Assembly: GCA_041391925.1 (NCBI GenBank)
Contig: JAWKNA010000004.1
Span: forward strand, 1 to 64,000
Length of the DNA: 64,000 nt
Reading direction: 5' to 3'
Origin: JBPOFM01 sp041391925
Lineage (GTDB): Bacteria; Bacteroidota; Bacteroidia; Flavobacteriales; Flavobacteriaceae
Of this stretch, positions 50,369 through 59,622 are shown in pieces (within the stretch, counting starts at the first letter, position 1; the number at the start of each line of letters is the position of its first letter). Position numbers and translations under genes: made by a program. Under the pieces are notes generated by a model. It had not been told where the DNA came from, did not search any database, and worked only from the letters and a program-made list of their open reading frames with translations.

Positions 50369-51463
50369 ATGAGTAAAAGCAATAGCTCATTATCTCACTT
50401 GGCGCTCCAAAAGTTCAAAAAGAACCTTTGGGGCGTTTTTAGTTTCTGGTTTGTCGTTTTTGTGGGCTTGGTATCCGTTTTTGCCTATGTATTTGCCCCA
50501 GACGATTCGCAGAATGCCAATCAAATGCATTTGTCAATCCATTCTAAAAAACCTGGTTTTGAGGTTCAAATGCTAACCATTCCATCACAACTGGAAAACA
50601 ACCAATCCTTTTTTTCAAAACTGTTTTTCGGAACTCAAAATACGGATACCGAAATCCCTATTACCTATTACAGTACTGAAAAAAATGAGTTGATTTATAC
50701 GGAATACGCTTCTGATGGTTTGGAAGGTGAAACAAAACAAATTCCATTGTCCAATTTTCCCGAAAGTAACTATCAAAACTACATCAAACAAAAAACCTTT
50801 TTTTTTGGAACAGATAAATATGGACGAGATTATTTAAGCCGAATATTGATAGGGGCCAGAATCTCCTTTTTCATTGGTTTTATTGCCGTCTTTATTTCGT
50901 TGATCATTGGAGTCTTTATGGGGAGTCTTGCTGGCTATTTTGGAGGAAAGATCGATGCCATTATTATGTGGATTATAAATGTCACTTGGTCCATTCCGAC
51001 TTTATTGTTGGTTATTGCAATTACTTTGGCATTGGGGAAAGGTTTTTGGCAGGTTTTTATAGCCGTAGGTTTGACCATGTGGGTTGAAGTGGCGAGAGTC
51101 GTTCGCGGACAGATAATCAGTGTAAAAGAAATGCAATATGTTACGGCAGCAAGAGCTTTGGGCTTTGACGATTTCAGGATTATTACAAGACATATTTTAC
51201 CGAATATTATGGCACCTGTCATTGTGATTTGTGCCGCCAATTTTGCCGCAGCTATTTTAGTCGAAAGTGGTTTAAGTTTTCTTGGAATAGGTGCACAGCC
51301 ACCAATGGCTAGTTGGGGAGCAATGATTAAAGACCATTACAATTATATCATCCTTGGAAAACCCTATTTGGCTTTGATTCCAGGGCTTTGTATTATGCTT
51401 TTAGTGATGGCATTTATGCTGATTGGGAATGCCTTGAGAGATGCATTGGATGTGAAGAGTTAA
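50369..51463 (+). CDS. ABC transporter permease of the DppC/OppC type
   Basis: 364 residues. One helix at about 22-46, a periplasmic insert of about 100 residues, GTDKYGRDYLSRILIGARIS (the typical DppC block), then five helices; EAA loop EMQYVTAARALGFDDFRIIT (about 250-270). The insert is larger than in most DppC proteins. No DppB, ATPase or binding-protein gene is adjacent, so the partner subunits lie elsewhere. Its stop overlaps that of engB in TTAA. Confidence 0.87.
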   Translation: MSKSNSSLSHLALQKFKKNLWGVFSFWFVVFVGLVSVFAYVFAPDDSQNANQMHLSIHSKKPGFEVQMLTIPSQLENNQSFFSKLFFGTQNTDTEIPITYYSTEKNELIYTEYASDGLEGETKQIPLSNFPESNYQNYIKQKTFFFGTDKYGRDYLSRILIGARISFFIGFIAVFISLIIGVFMGSLAGYFGGKIDAIIMWIINVTWSIPTLLLVIAITLALGKGFWQVFIAVGLTMWVEVARVVRGQIISVKEMQYVTAARALGFDDFRIITRHILPNIMAPVIVICAANFAAAILVESGLSFLGIGAQPPMASWGAMIKDHYNYIILGKPYLALIPGLCIMLLVMAFMLIGNALRDALDVKS

Positions 51464-52074
51464 TTCTGCCTCAGTGCATTGATTTCCTGATTCGTCTCAT
51501 CTATCTGTTGCAATACCGCGTCACGCCCAACAGATGACGTAGATGAAGTAATGAAATAGACTGGTGTTTCTTCCCAGGTTTTCAATAATTCTAAGGTATA
51601 TGCTGCAACGTTTCGCTCAATTGCTTTGGGTTTTAATTTATCGGCTTTAGTAAATATGATGGAGAAAGGTATCCCCATTTCTCCTAAATATTCCATAAAT
51701 TCCAAATCGATTTTTTGTGGCTCGTGACGAATGTCCACCAATACAAACGCATTGACCAATTGTTGGCGTTTTTCAAAATAATCCGTAATGAATTTCTGGA
51801 ATTTCTTCTTTGCAGTTTTTGAAACTTTGGCATAGCCATATCCTGGCAAATCCACCAAAAACCAATTCTTGTTAATCAAAAAGTGGTTGATAAGTTGCGT
51901 TTTTCCGGGTTTTCCAGAGGTTTTTGCCAAATTTTTATGGTTGGTCAGCATGTTGATCAATGATGACTTGCCCACATTACTCCGACCTATGAACGCATAT
52001 TCAGGCAAAATATCCTTAGGGCATTTTGCCACATCAGAATTGCTCATCACAAACTCAGCAGTTTTAATCAACAT
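51460..52074 (-). CDS. engB: ribosome biogenesis GTPase EngB (YihA/YsxC)
   Basis: GTPase needed for assembly of the large ribosomal subunit. 204 residues with all G motifs: G1 GRSNVGKSSLINML (about 31-44), G2 GKTQLINHF, G3 DLPGYGYAK (about 77), G4 TKADKL (about 146), G5 TSSTSSVG. Also conserved: EYAFIGRSN and WFLVDLPGYG. The stop codon shares TTAA with the convergent permease gene. Confidence 0.95.
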   Translation of the reverse strand: MLIKTAEFVMSNSDVAKCPKDILPEYAFIGRSNVGKSSLINMLTNHKNLAKTSGKPGKTQLINHFLINKNWFLVDLPGYGYAKVSKTAKKKFQKFITDYFEKRQQLVNAFVLVDIRHEPQKIDLEFMEYLGEMGIPFSIIFTKADKLKPKAIERNVAAYTLELLKTWEETPVYFITSSTSSVGRDAVLQQIDETNQEINALRQN

Positions 52075-52134
52075 TTATTATGAAATTTATCCAAATTAAA
52101 TAATTGGAAATTGGAAATTATTTTTTTTGGTTCA

Positions 52135-52899
52135 CTAAAGTTGTCTTTTCTGAAACCAGCCATCAAGTAGTTGATTGAACTCTTCAGGGTGCTCCATCAT
52201 CGCCGCATGACCACATTTATCAATCCAAAACAATTCTGAATCGGGCAACAATTCATGAAATTCTTTTGCGACATCTGGAGGCGTCACGGTATCATTCTTT
52301 CCCCAAATAATGCATACAGGAAGGTTCATTTTAGGCAAATCTTTAGCCATATTATGGCGTATGGCGCTTTTGGCAATAGCCAGTGTCTTTATCAGTTTGT
52401 TTCGGTCATTTACCGTTTCATAAACTTCATCCACAATTTCCTTTGTTGCAACCGCTGGGTCATAAAATACATCTTGCGCCTTTTTCTTTATTACTTCATA
52501 ATCGCCTCTTTTTGTGTATCCTCCGCCCATAGCACTTTCATAGAGGCCAGAACTTCCAGTAATCACCAAAGCTTTCACTTTTGCTGGATATAATTTTGTA
52601 TGGTAAAGACCGATATGTCCTCCAAGCGAGTTCCCAAGCAAAATGACATTGTCCAATTGTTTAAAAGCAATAAAATCGTGGAGATATTTGGCAAAACTTC
52701 TGACATTGGTTTTTAGTAGCGACATCGTATAGATTGGCAATTCTGGAATAATGACTTTATATCCCTTTTTTCCAAAATAGTGCAACACAGCATCAAAATT
52801 ACTCAACCCACCCATTAAGCCATGAAGTATGATGATAGGTTGGCCTTCACCTTCTTCAATATAGCTGTAATTCTTCTCTTTTTTTAAACGATATCTCAT
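52135..52899 (-). CDS. alpha/beta-hydrolase
   Basis: 254 residues from ATG 52899 (MRYRLKKEKNYSYIEEG); a second ATG at 52929 adds ten unsupported residues. Nucleophile elbow LLGNSLGGHIGLYH (Ser about 95), acid WGKNDTVTPP (Asp about 203) and His in KCGHAAMMEHPEEF (about 234) complete the catalytic triad. ILHGLMGGLSNFD gives the oxyanion hole. No signal peptide. Substrate unknown. Confidence 0.88.
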   Translation of the reverse strand: MRYRLKKEKNYSYIEEGEGQPIIILHGLMGGLSNFDAVLHYFGKKGYKVIIPELPIYTMSLLKTNVRSFAKYLHDFIAFKQLDNVILLGNSLGGHIGLYHTKLYPAKVKALVITGSSGLYESAMGGGYTKRGDYEVIKKKAQDVFYDPAVATKEIVDEVYETVNDRNKLIKTLAIAKSAIRHNMAKDLPKMNLPVCIIWGKNDTVTPPDVAKEFHELLPDSELFWIDKCGHAAMMEHPEEFNQLLDGWFQKRQL

Positions 52900-53021
52900 T
52901 GATTGGTTAGTCTGTTGCTTAAAAAACAAATATAACTATTTCGGGGAAATATAGTTTTATTTTCAGCAGACTTCCATGGTATACTTTAACAATAGTTTTC
53001 GACAATTACCATATAATTTTT

Positions 53022-53031
53022 TTACCACTTT
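53022..53031 (-). promoter_or_regulatory. fourth, inverted copy of the MraZ-type repeat
   Basis: TTACCACTTT is the exact reverse complement of the 10-base unit AAAGTGGTAA that occurs three times at 53118-53147. Lies 87 bases upstream. Might be an extra MraZ site for looping or a chance match. Confidence 0.45.
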
Positions 53032-53117
53032 TTAAAAACTTGATAATCAGTTTTTTATTAAAAATCAAATAGAAGTTTGAGCGTTTAAAACAATTCAATT
53101 TCAAAAACTTATAAACA

Positions 53118-53147
53118 AAAGTGGTAAAAAGTGGTAAAAAGTGGTAA
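53118..53147 (+). promoter_or_regulatory. MraZ operator: three exact AAAGTGGTAA repeats
   Basis: Three perfect 10-base direct repeats, one DNA turn apart, end 50 bases before the mraZ start. MraZ proteins are known to bind tandem repeats of this spacing (TGGG-type in enterobacteria, AAAGTG-type in mollicutes) to control their own cell-wall gene cluster. The repeats cover the expected -33 region of the promoter at 53157. Confidence 0.85.
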
Positions 53148-53156
53148 TATTTTCAA

Positions 53157-53164
53157 TATATTTG
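53157..53164 (+). promoter_or_regulatory. -7 box of the dcw cluster promoter
   Basis: TATATTTG, exact TAnnTTTG, 9 bases after the third MraZ repeat and 33 before the mraZ start. Repressor on the repeats would block polymerase here. Confidence 0.65.
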
Positions 53165-53197
53165 AATCCTAGTCGTTAGAAATACAAACCAATCAAT

Positions 53198-53665
53198 TTG
53201 AACTCATTAATAGGAACATACGAATGCAAAGTGGATGCCAAGGGAAGGTTAATGCTTCCAGCTGCCATAAAAAAGCAGTTAGCTCCAATGTTACAAAATG
53301 GGTTTGTGTTGAAACGAGCTGTCTTTCAGCCCTGTTTGGAATTGTATCCGATGACCGAATGGGAAGCCTTGATGCAAAAAGTGAACAAACTTAACCGTTT
53401 CAAGAAAAAAAACAATGATTTTATTCGACGTTTTACAGCTGGTGTAAAGGTAGTAGAAGTTGATACAACTGGGAGGTTGTTGATACCAAAGGACTTGATG
53501 GCATTCTCAGATATCACCAAGGATATTGTGGTGTCTTCTGCTATCAACATCATTGAGATTTGGGATAAAGATAAATATGAACAAGCTATTGACGATGCCA
53601 CAGGCGATTTTGCCGATTTAGCTGAAGATGTCATGGGGCAAGATGATGACAATGGAATATCATAA
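53198..53665 (+). CDS. mraZ: transcriptional regulator MraZ
   Basis: 155 residues with two SpoVT-AbrB DNA-binding halves, each with the DxxGR motif: GTYECKVDAKGRLMLPAA (7-24) and VVEVDTTGRLLIPKDL (about 85-100). Forms ring oligomers that bind tandem repeats before its own gene. Start is TTG directly before the conserved SLIGTYE. First gene of the cell-division and wall cluster. Overlaps rsmH. Confidence 0.95.
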   Translation: MNSLIGTYECKVDAKGRLMLPAAIKKQLAPMLQNGFVLKRAVFQPCLELYPMTEWEALMQKVNKLNRFKKKNNDFIRRFTAGVKVVEVDTTGRLLIPKDLMAFSDITKDIVVSSAINIIEIWDKDKYEQAIDDATGDFADLAEDVMGQDDDNGIS

Positions 53666-54548
53666 TGCAGTATTGCTAACAGAAACAGTTGATGGTTTAG
53701 ATATGAAACCAGACGGTGTCTATGTTGATGTGACTTTTGGTGGTGGTGGTCATAGTCGAGAGATATTAAAACGGTTAGGCCCAAATGGAAAATTATATGC
53801 ATTCGACCAAGATAAAGACGCTCTTTTAAATACAATTGATGATGAACGTTTCACTTTGATAAACGAAAACTTCAGATATATCAAACGCTTTTTGAGATTT
53901 TATGGAGTGAAGGAGGTCGATGGAGTCCTTGCGGATTTTGGAGTTTCTTCGCATCAATTTGATGTTGCAGAACGTGGCTTTTCTACTCGTTTTGAGGCTG
54001 ATTTGGATATGAGAATGAATCGTGACAGTCAATTGTCTGCATTTCATGTCATAAACAAATATGAAGAGGAACAAATAAAAAAAGTGCTGTTGCAGTATGG
54101 TGAATTGAGGCAAGCGCCAGCCATGGCTAGAGTCATTGTTGAAGAAAGAGCCCATGGTGAGATTAAATCGAGTGAGCATTTGAAAGAAGTTTTAAAAAGA
54201 TTTGTAAAGCACAAGAACGAACATAAAGTCTTGGCACAAATCTATCAAGCCATTCGAATAGAAGTGAATCAAGAAATTGAAGCCCTTAAGGAATTATTGC
54301 TCCAAACACCTGAAATTTTGAAAAAAGGAGGTCGGTTGAGTTTCATTTCCTACCATTCTTTAGAAGACCGATTGGTAAAACGGTTCATCAGAAATGGCAT
54401 GTTTGAAGGCGAACCCACAAGGGATGTTTTTGGGAATTTTGAAGTGCCTTTACAAAAAGTGAATGGCCTGATTGTTCCAAGCAAACAAGAAATTAAAGAA
54501 AACAATAGAGCAAGAAGTGCAAAACTTCGCATTGCTGAAAAAATATAA
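53643..54548 (+). CDS. rsmH: 16S rRNA C1402 N4-methyltransferase RsmH (MraW)
   Basis: Methylates cytosine 1402 of 16S rRNA with AdoMet. About 301 residues. AdoMet motif YVDVTFGGGGHSREIL, DFGVSSHQFDVAERGFS and SYHSLEDRLVKRFIR are diagnostic. The start is uncertain: ATG at 53628, 53643, 53646 and 53652 are all in frame and precede the conserved EYHNAVLL; all but 53652 need long overlap with mraZ. I list 53643. Confidence 0.93.
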   Translation: MMTMEYHNAVLLTETVDGLDMKPDGVYVDVTFGGGGHSREILKRLGPNGKLYAFDQDKDALLNTIDDERFTLINENFRYIKRFLRFYGVKEVDGVLADFGVSSHQFDVAERGFSTRFEADLDMRMNRDSQLSAFHVINKYEEEQIKKVLLQYGELRQAPAMARVIVEERAHGEIKSSEHLKEVLKRFVKHKNEHKVLAQIYQAIRIEVNQEIEALKELLLQTPEILKKGGRLSFISYHSLEDRLVKRFIRNGMFEGEPTRDVFGNFEVPLQKVNGLIVPSKQEIKENNRARSAKLRIAEKI

Positions 54549-54577
54549 TTAAAGTTTAATCAATTCTTCCCATTGGG

Positions 54578-54913
54578 ATGATGTCCGAAACGCTCATGAA
54601 GCAAAGCTTTTATAGCATATTGAAAGGTAAATTTTTAATCAGCGATGATTCTTTCAGAAATTGGAGAATCATCCTTTTCATTTCCTTTTTGGCCATCATT
54701 ATGATTGCAAGTTCCCATAGTGCGGATAAAAAAGTCTATGAAATAGCTAGGCTCAATAATGAAGTAAAAGAATGGCGTTCGGCATTTGTCGATGGCCGTT
54801 CTAAATTGATGCGACTCAAAATGGAATCAGGAATTGTTGAAAAAATGGCGGAAAAGGAAATTTTTATTTCAGAAAATCCACCTCAAAAAATAAAAGTAAA
54901 ATCTCAAGAATAA
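54578..54913 (+). CDS. FtsL-like cell division protein
   Basis: 111 residues. A cytoplasmic part of about 30 residues, one helix (RIILFISFLAIIMIASSHS, about 29-47), then a periplasmic coiled coil (KVYEIARLNNEVKEWRSAF). Size, topology and position between rsmH and the division transpeptidase identify the FtsL role; sequence conservation in this family is low. Confidence 0.85.
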   Translation: MMSETLMKQSFYSILKGKFLISDDSFRNWRIILFISFLAIIMIASSHSADKKVYEIARLNNEVKEWRSAFVDGRSKLMRLKMESGIVEKMAEKEIFISENPPQKIKVKSQE

Positions 54914-54917
54914 GATT

Positions 54918-56921
54918 GTGGCAGTCACGGAAAAAAGCATATTGAACCGATTGTATTTTGTGGCAGGATGTATGTTTGTCTTCGCCTTTCTTGTGGTCTA
55001 TAAACTTGTAGATATTCAGTTTGTTCAAGGAGATAAATATATACAATTGGCTGAAAGCAGAACGGTCAAGGATGTTGTGATTCCTGCTAATAGAGGCAAT
55101 GTATATGCGTCTGACGGAAGCTTGTTGGCCACTTCGATTCCTAAATATGACATTCGTTTTGATGCATTAACGCCTTCAACTGCTACATTCGAGAAGCATT
55201 TGAAATCTTTGGCGGATTCACTTTCCAAATACAGTGGCAAATCTTCCACATATCATCAAAATGAATTGCGAAAAGCTAGAGCGAATAAAAACAGGTACTA
55301 TCTCATTGCCAGAAATATCAATTACACAGATTATACGCGGATTAGAAACTTTCCATTGTTGAATCTTGGCGCTTTTAAAGGTGGATTGATTGTGGAACAG
55401 ACCACCAAGCGAGAACATCCAATGGGAGGTATTGCCCAACGTTCCATTGGTTATGAACGAGTTGACGAAGATGGTAATGTCACAAGAGCAGGCATTGATG
55501 GTGCGTTTGGCGTAAAATATTTGAGAGGAAAAGATGGCCATCGAATGAAACAGAAAATAGGTCAAGGTCAATGGAAGCCTATTGCCGATTTCAACGAAGT
55601 GGAACCTCAAGATGGTTATGATGTTTACACTACTTTGGATGTCAATATACAAGATATTGCGCATCACGCTTTGCTTGAACAATTGGAAAAATATAAAGCA
55701 GATCATGGCTGTGTTATTGTGATGGAAACCAAAACGGGTGAAGTCAAAGCGATTTCAAATCTGGGTAGAAATGCGGATGGATATTATTATGAACGCTTGA
55801 ATTACGCAGTTGGTGAATCTCATGAACCAGGTTCAACCTTTAAACTAATGGCTGTCACTGCTGCCCTGGAAGACAAAGTGATTGATACCAGTGATGTTGT
55901 TGATACAAACGGTGGAGTTTTGACTTTTTATGGCAAACATGTAAGAGACTCCCATCGTGGAGGCTATGGCAAAATATCGGTCGCCAAGGCCTTTGAGTTG
56001 TCCTCCAACACAGGAATAGTCGCCGCTATTGACAGAGCTTATAAAAATCAACCGAAAAAATTCGTGGAGCGTCTTTATGCCATGAATTTGAACCATAAAC
56101 TGGATTTGCCAATTATAGGTGAACCAGACCCAATCATTCCTCATCCGAACAATAAGCAACGTTGGAGCGGTATTGCCTTGCAATGGATGGCTTATGGATA
56201 TGGAGTGTCGTTTACCCCTTTGCAAACCTTGACATTTTATAACGCCATTGCCAATAATGGCGAAATGGTAAAACCACAATTTTTAAGGGAAGTACGCGAG
56301 TTTGACAAAACCATTGTTCCGTTTAAGAAGGAAGTTATAAATCCACAGATTTGTTCAAAGGAAACCATCTTGAAAGTTCGCAAACTGCTGAAAAACGTTG
56401 TTGAGCATTCAAGTGGTACCGGTCATAAATTGTATTCGCCAAACTTTTCAATGGCCGGAAAGACAGGAACTTGCCAAAAAGATTACGCCAAAAAAGATAA
56501 ATTGAGTTACATCTCATCTTTTGCTGGGTTTTTCCCCGCTGAAAATCCTAAATATTCCTGCATAGTCGTCATTCATGAACCTGATAAAAGCGTTGGTTAT
56601 TTTGGTGCTGATGTGTCTGGTCCTGTATTCAAAAAAATAGCACAAAAGATTTTTACCGATACACCAATGACCGATGAAATTAAATCACTACAAATTAAGA
56701 ATGCTTCGGTTGAAAAGGGATTTGATGATTATTATGATATCGCACAAAATTATAAAACTATTATGCCAGATGTGACAGGGATGCCAACCATGGATGCTCT
56801 GGCTTTATTGGAAAACATGGGATTAAGTGTTAAAGTTGAAGGCGTCGGAATCGTAAAGAAACAATCTATAGATAAAGGTACCAAAGTTCAAAGGAATCAA
56901 ACGGTAGTATTAAATAGCTAA
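54918..56921 (+). CDS. ftsI: division-specific transpeptidase FtsI (PBP3) with PASTA domain
   Basis: 667 residues, GTG start 4 bases after ftsL. One N-terminal helix (YFVAGCMFVFAFLVVYKLV), dimerisation domain, transpeptidase with SxxK at S306 (HEPGSTFKLMA), SxN (FELSSNTG) and KTG (MAGKTGTCQK). The last 60 residues form one PASTA repeat (MPDVTGMPTMDALALLENMG). Crosslinks septal peptidoglycan. A PASTA tail on FtsI is usual in Bacteroidetes but absent in Escherichia coli. Confidence 0.94.
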   Translation: MAVTEKSILNRLYFVAGCMFVFAFLVVYKLVDIQFVQGDKYIQLAESRTVKDVVIPANRGNVYASDGSLLATSIPKYDIRFDALTPSTATFEKHLKSLADSLSKYSGKSSTYHQNELRKARANKNRYYLIARNINYTDYTRIRNFPLLNLGAFKGGLIVEQTTKREHPMGGIAQRSIGYERVDEDGNVTRAGIDGAFGVKYLRGKDGHRMKQKIGQGQWKPIADFNEVEPQDGYDVYTTLDVNIQDIAHHALLEQLEKYKADHGCVIVMETKTGEVKAISNLGRNADGYYYERLNYAVGESHEPGSTFKLMAVTAALEDKVIDTSDVVDTNGGVLTFYGKHVRDSHRGGYGKISVAKAFELSSNTGIVAAIDRAYKNQPKKFVERLYAMNLNHKLDLPIIGEPDPIIPHPNNKQRWSGIALQWMAYGYGVSFTPLQTLTFYNAIANNGEMVKPQFLREVREFDKTIVPFKKEVINPQICSKETILKVRKLLKNVVEHSSGTGHKLYSPNFSMAGKTGTCQKDYAKKDKLSYISSFAGFFPAENPKYSCIVVIHEPDKSVGYFGADVSGPVFKKIAQKIFTDTPMTDEIKSLQIKNASVEKGFDDYYDIAQNYKTIMPDVTGMPTMDALALLENMGLSVKVEGVGIVKKQSIDKGTKVQRNQTVVLNS

Positions 56922-58384
56922 TGGCCGAATTGAAAGACATATTGTATAAGGTTACCATCAATGCCGTTGTTGGCAGCACGAGCGTACAGGTCAATTCGAT
57001 TGATTTTGACTCACGTCATATCTCGAAAGGTGATGTGTTCGTAGCCATCAAAGGAACGATTTCTGATGGACATCAGTTTATAGATACGTCAATTGAAAAA
57101 GGTGCAATTGCTATTGTTTGTGAGACATTACCGTCCAATCTTCAAAATGGAATCACCTACATCGAAGTGGAAAGTGCCAGCAAAGCCTTGGCATTTATGG
57201 CTTCAAATTATTATGGAAACCCATCAGCAAACCTCAAATTGGTAGGTGTGACAGGGACTAACGGAAAAACTACTGTTGCAACATTGCTATATCAGTTATT
57301 TAAAAAGGCTGGTTTTAAGGTTGGGCTGTTATCAACCGTCAAAATTATGGTTGACAATACTGAACACAAAGCGACACATACAACACCAGATTCGCTGACC
57401 ATCAACAAGTATTTAGAAATGATGAATAGTGAAGGCGTAGAATTCTGTTTTATGGAGGTCAGTTCACATGGCATCCATCAAAATAGGACTGAAGGCCTAA
57501 AGTTCGAAGGAGGAATTTTCACAAATCTATCGCACGACCATTTAGATTATCACGAAACGTTTGCGGAATATAGAGATGTTAAAAAATCGTTCTTTGACAA
57601 TCTTCCGAAAGATGCCTTTGCATTGGTAAATATAGATGACAAAAATGGATTGGTAATGCTTCAAAATACAAGAGCACGGAAGTTTACTTATGCACTAAAA
57701 ACCTATGCAGATTACAAATCCCAAATTTTAGAAAACCAATTTGGTGGATTGTTGTTGAAAATCAACGACAATGAAGTCTGGACACGGCTGATAGGAAATT
57801 TCAATGCTTACAATATTTTGGCCATTTACGCAGCAGCAGAATTGCTAGGACTTGAAAAAGTTGAAAACCTTCGATTGATCAGTGAACTGGAAAGTGTCAG
57901 CGGACGCTTCCAATATTTGATTTCTGATGAAAAAATCACAGCTATTGTGGACTATGCCCACACACCTGATGCCTTGCAAAATGTTTTGGAAACCATCAAT
58001 AGCATCCGTACTAAAAATGAGGAATTGATCACAGTCGTGGGCTGCGGAGGCGATAGAGATAAAACCAAACGCCCAAAAATGGGACACATAGCTTCAGCTT
58101 TGAGTACCAAAGTCATTTTTACAAGTGACAACCCACGAAGTGAAGTTCCAGAAACCATCATTGAAGAAATTGAAAAAGGCGTAGAACCTCAAAATTTTAA
58201 AAAAACAGTATCAATTGTGGATAGAAAACAAGCGATTAAAACCGCATGTCAAATGGCACAACCCAATGACATTATTTTGATTGCTGGAAAAGGGCATGAA
58301 ACCTATCAAGAAATCAAAGGTGTCCGTTCAGATTTTGATGACTATAAAATCGTACAGGAATTTTTAAAACAATTACAAAAGTAG
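56921..58384 (+). CDS. murE: UDP-N-acetylmuramoyl-tripeptide synthetase MurE, meso-DAP type
   Basis: 487 residues. Adds the third residue to the wall precursor. ATP site GVTGTNGKTTVATLLYQL (about 109), carbamoylated-Lys region, and SDNPRSEVPETII, where the DNPR motif selects meso-diaminopimelate rather than lysine. Starts at the last base of the ftsI stop (TAATG). Confidence 0.96.
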   Translation: MAELKDILYKVTINAVVGSTSVQVNSIDFDSRHISKGDVFVAIKGTISDGHQFIDTSIEKGAIAIVCETLPSNLQNGITYIEVESASKALAFMASNYYGNPSANLKLVGVTGTNGKTTVATLLYQLFKKAGFKVGLLSTVKIMVDNTEHKATHTTPDSLTINKYLEMMNSEGVEFCFMEVSSHGIHQNRTEGLKFEGGIFTNLSHDHLDYHETFAEYRDVKKSFFDNLPKDAFALVNIDDKNGLVMLQNTRARKFTYALKTYADYKSQILENQFGGLLLKINDNEVWTRLIGNFNAYNILAIYAAAELLGLEKVENLRLISELESVSGRFQYLISDEKITAIVDYAHTPDALQNVLETINSIRTKNEELITVVGCGGDRDKTKRPKMGHIASALSTKVIFTSDNPRSEVPETIIEEIEKGVEPQNFKKTVSIVDRKQAIKTACQMAQPNDIILIAGKGHETYQEIKGVRSDFDDYKIVQEFLKQLQK

Positions 58385-58385
58385 C

Positions 58386-59621
58386 ATGCTGTATTACCTG
58401 TTTGAATATTTAGAAAAGCATTTCCAAATTCCTGGGGCATCTCTTTTTGGGTTTATCACCTTTAGAGCTGCCATGGCAATTTTACTGTCTTTGATGATTT
58501 CAACAATTTTCGGTAAACGCATCATCCGATTTTTACAAAAACAGCAAGTGGGCGAAACCATTCGCGATTTAGGCTTGGAAGGTCAAGTGGAAAAAGCTGG
58601 CACGCCAACCATGGGTGGTATCATCATCATTTTGGCAACGCTGATTCCCGTATTATTGTTGGCAAAATTGGAAAACATCTACATCATTCTTTTGATTGTT
58701 ACCACACTTTGGATGGGAACGATTGGCTTCATTGATGATTACATCAAAAAATTCAAAAAAGATAAGGAAGGTCTTAAGGGAAAATTCAAGGTTTTGGGAC
58801 AAGTTGGGCTAGGGATTATTGTTGGGGCAACGCTTTATTTTCATCCAAACGTCACCGTAAGAGAAGAATTGCCACAAGAGCAGCAAAAGGAAATCGTATT
58901 GGCTGATGGTTCAGTCGAAAAGCAATTCAATTATGAAGAAAAATCAACAAAAACAACCATCCCTTTTGTAAAGGAAAATGAATTTGACTACGCAGAATTA
59001 ATAACATGGCTAAGTCCAGATTTAAAACCATATGCATGGATTGTCTTCATTTTGATAAGCATTTTCATCATCACTGCGGTTTCTAATGGAGCAAATCTTA
59101 CTGATGGTATCGATGGTTTGGCTGCGGGAACTTCTGCCATTATTGTTCTGACACTGGGGATTTTTGCTTGGGTTTCAGGTAACATCATCTTTTCCGAATA
59201 TCTCAATATCATGTACATTCCAAGGGTTGAGGAAATTACAATTTATATCACAGCATTTGTGGGAGCGCTCATAGGATTTTTGTGGTATAACACCTATCCA
59301 GCACAAGTGTTTATGGGCGATACGGGAAGTTTGACCATTGGAGGAATTATCGCCGTCATTGCCATTGCAGTGAGAAAAGAATGGTTGATTCCGGTTCTGT
59401 GTGGCATTTTTCTAGCTGAAAACTTATCAGTTGTGATGCAAGTGAGCTGGTTCAAGTACACCAAGAAAAAATATGGAGAAGGCAGACGGATTTTTAAAAT
59501 GTCGCCATTGCACCATCATTATCAAAAATCTGGTTATCACGAAAGTAAAATCGTAACACGCTTTTGGATTATAGGGATTTTATTGGCAATTGTTTCCATT
59601 GTGACATTGAAAATCAGATAG
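58386..59621 (+). CDS. mraY: phospho-MurNAc-pentapeptide translocase MraY
   Basis: 411 residues, ten helices. Makes lipid I on the inner membrane. Catalytic Asp motif FIDDYIKKFKKD (about 118), NLTDGIDGLAAGT, MGDTGSLTIGG and PLHHHYQKSGYHESKIVTR. A cytoplasmic/periplasmic insert of about 45 residues (VREELPQEQQKEIV) makes it longer than the 360 residues of proteobacterial MraY, as is common in Bacteroidetes. Confidence 0.96.
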   Translation: MLYYLFEYLEKHFQIPGASLFGFITFRAAMAILLSLMISTIFGKRIIRFLQKQQVGETIRDLGLEGQVEKAGTPTMGGIIIILATLIPVLLLAKLENIYIILLIVTTLWMGTIGFIDDYIKKFKKDKEGLKGKFKVLGQVGLGIIVGATLYFHPNVTVREELPQEQQKEIVLADGSVEKQFNYEEKSTKTTIPFVKENEFDYAELITWLSPDLKPYAWIVFILISIFIITAVSNGANLTDGIDGLAAGTSAIIVLTLGIFAWVSGNIIFSEYLNIMYIPRVEEITIYITAFVGALIGFLWYNTYPAQVFMGDTGSLTIGGIIAVIAIAVRKEWLIPVLCGIFLAENLSVVMQVSWFKYTKKKYGEGRRIFKMSPLHHHYQKSGYHESKIVTRFWIIGILLAIVSIVTLKIR

Positions 59622-59622
59622 A

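Noticed and set aside
53118..53147. Tandem 10-base repeats as a simple-sequence tract
   Set aside because: Exact helical spacing, the place before mraZ and match to known MraZ sites make an operator far more likely.
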